From: a bacterium
Lineage (GTDB): Bacteria > Margulisbacteria > Marinamargulisbacteria > SXXA01
DNA: 5,639 nucleotides
Reading direction: 5' to 3'
Assembly (NCBI GenBank): GCA_010027915.1
Contig: RGUG01000092.1
Coordinates: 1-5,639, forward strand
Made by a program: the position numbers and the translations under genes. Below are positions 5,101 to 5,639 of this stretch, piece after piece (within the stretch, counting starts at the first letter, position 1; every line of letters begins with the position of its first letter). The notes under the pieces were generated by a model. The model did not search any database. It worked only from the letters and a program-made list of their open reading frames with translations, and had not been told where the DNA came from.

Positions 5101-5639
5101 ATGGAAACCCGTCAATCGTTGCGAGCCTTGCATCCGTCTCTGGCGACGGAGGAGACGATGGGCCAAAAGTCGACCCCCAAACGCCGTTGGCCATTGGTGG
5201 GAATGGCCACTTTGGCCCTGAGCTTGCCTTTCCCTGAGGTATCAGAGGGGGTCACCTTTGAGCTGCCAGAAGTGCTGGTCAGTCAGTCGCGGTTCAATTC
5301 ATGGGATAGTACCAATGGTCGATTGTCTCTGACCAAGTATCAGCGTCCCTTATTAACAACGCCCCAAACCGTGAGCCGTGTGTCAGCCGAGACCATGAGG
5401 GAGCAACAGGTGACCACCTTGCGGGATGCGGTTCGTAATGTGGCGGGGATTAGCCTATCTGCGGGTGAAGGAGGGGCTGGTCAGGGGGATGCCATGACGG
5501 TGCGTGGGTTTAGTGCCCGCACGGATTTGTATTTAGATGGGATGCGTGACACGGGTAATTACCAGCGAGACGCCTTTTATTTTGAGTCAGTCGAAGTATT
5601 AAAAGGTCCTTCTTCGACCACGTTTGGTCGTGGGTCAAC
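5101..5639 (+). CDS. TonB-dependent siderophore receptor (Fiu-like), N-terminal part, cut by the window end
   Basis: This is an outer-membrane beta-barrel receptor that imports ferric siderophores using TonB-ExbBD energy. The visible 179 residues comprise a basic, then hydrophobic export signal (about 20-48: KRRWPLVGMATLALSL), a probable TonB box (LPEVLV, 55-60), and the plug domain from about residue 84. The plug motifs LRDAVRNVAGIS, AGEGG, QGDAMTVRGFSAR, LYLDGMRDTGNYQRD and VEVLKGPSSTTFGRGS match the catecholate receptor group around Fiu. The barrel lies beyond the window. AAAGGAG ends seven bases before ATG 5101 and supports that start. A second in-frame ATG at 5158 also has GGAGG five bases before it and would give a more ordinary signal peptide length. 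Two Fur-type operators upstream fit iron control. Substrate identity cannot be read from the plug alone. Confidence 0.93.
   Translation, partial: METRQSLRALHPSLATEETMGQKSTPKRRWPLVGMATLALSLPFPEVSEGVTFELPEVLVSQSRFNSWDSTNGRLSLTKYQRPLLTTPQTVSRVSAETMREQQVTTLRDAVRNVAGISLSAGEGGAGQGDAMTVRGFSARTDLYLDGMRDTGNYQRDAFYFESVEVLKGPSSTTFGRGS

Noticed and set aside
1..5639. CRISPR array, insertion sequence, tRNA or rRNA
   Set aside because: No spaced direct repeats, no transposase motifs or terminal inverted repeats, and no tRNA T-loop or rRNA signature were seen on either strand.

Overview
The window holds the 3' part of a lipid A (outer-membrane lipopolysaccharide) biosynthesis operon, a gene-poor stretch of about 1.1 kb, a type I signal peptidase gene, and the start of a siderophore-receptor gene transcribed away from it. 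The organism is a Gram-negative, LPS-bearing bacterium with TonB-dependent iron uptake. GC content looks slightly above 50%, with strong use of GGG, CCC, TTG and ATT codons and many long G or C runs. The probable order lpxC, fabZ, lpxA, lpxB, with no lpxD beside fabZ, is the arrangement known from cyanobacteria and some other phyla rather than the proteobacterial lpxD-fabZ-lpxA-lpxB order. The short signal peptidase also fits a lineage outside the typical Proteobacteria. A cyanobacteria-related heterotroph is possible, but I cannot place the lineage from this sequence alone.

Layout, + strand: a short C-terminal tail that could be LpxC (1-117); one gene coding a FabZ-LpxA fusion (131-1360); a divergent LpxB (1347-2480); and a HAD-superfamily phosphatase-like protein (2470-3072). 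Each of the last two starts inside the end of the gene before it, so the set is tightly packed and probably translationally coupled. LpxA acylates UDP-GlcNAc, LpxC deacetylates the product, and LpxB later joins two lipid intermediates. FabZ draws on the same 3-hydroxyacyl-ACP pool as LpxA, so the fusion physically joins the branch point between phospholipid and lipid A synthesis.

From 3073 to 4174 there is no convincing intact gene. It contains GC-rich hairpins just after the operon, short minus-strand reading frames that look like pieces of a frameshifted gene (about 3508 to 3078), C9T8 and G8 homopolymer runs, and nothing recognisable as an RNA gene.

On the minus strand, 4768-4175 codes a compact LepB signal peptidase with the Ser/Lys dyad. 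The 332-base gap between it and the rightward receptor gene (from 5101, cut by the window end) carries a plausible lepB promoter. It also carries two near-identical 7-1-7 operator palindromes of Fur type around the probable receptor promoter, so iron-responsive control of the receptor is the simplest reading.
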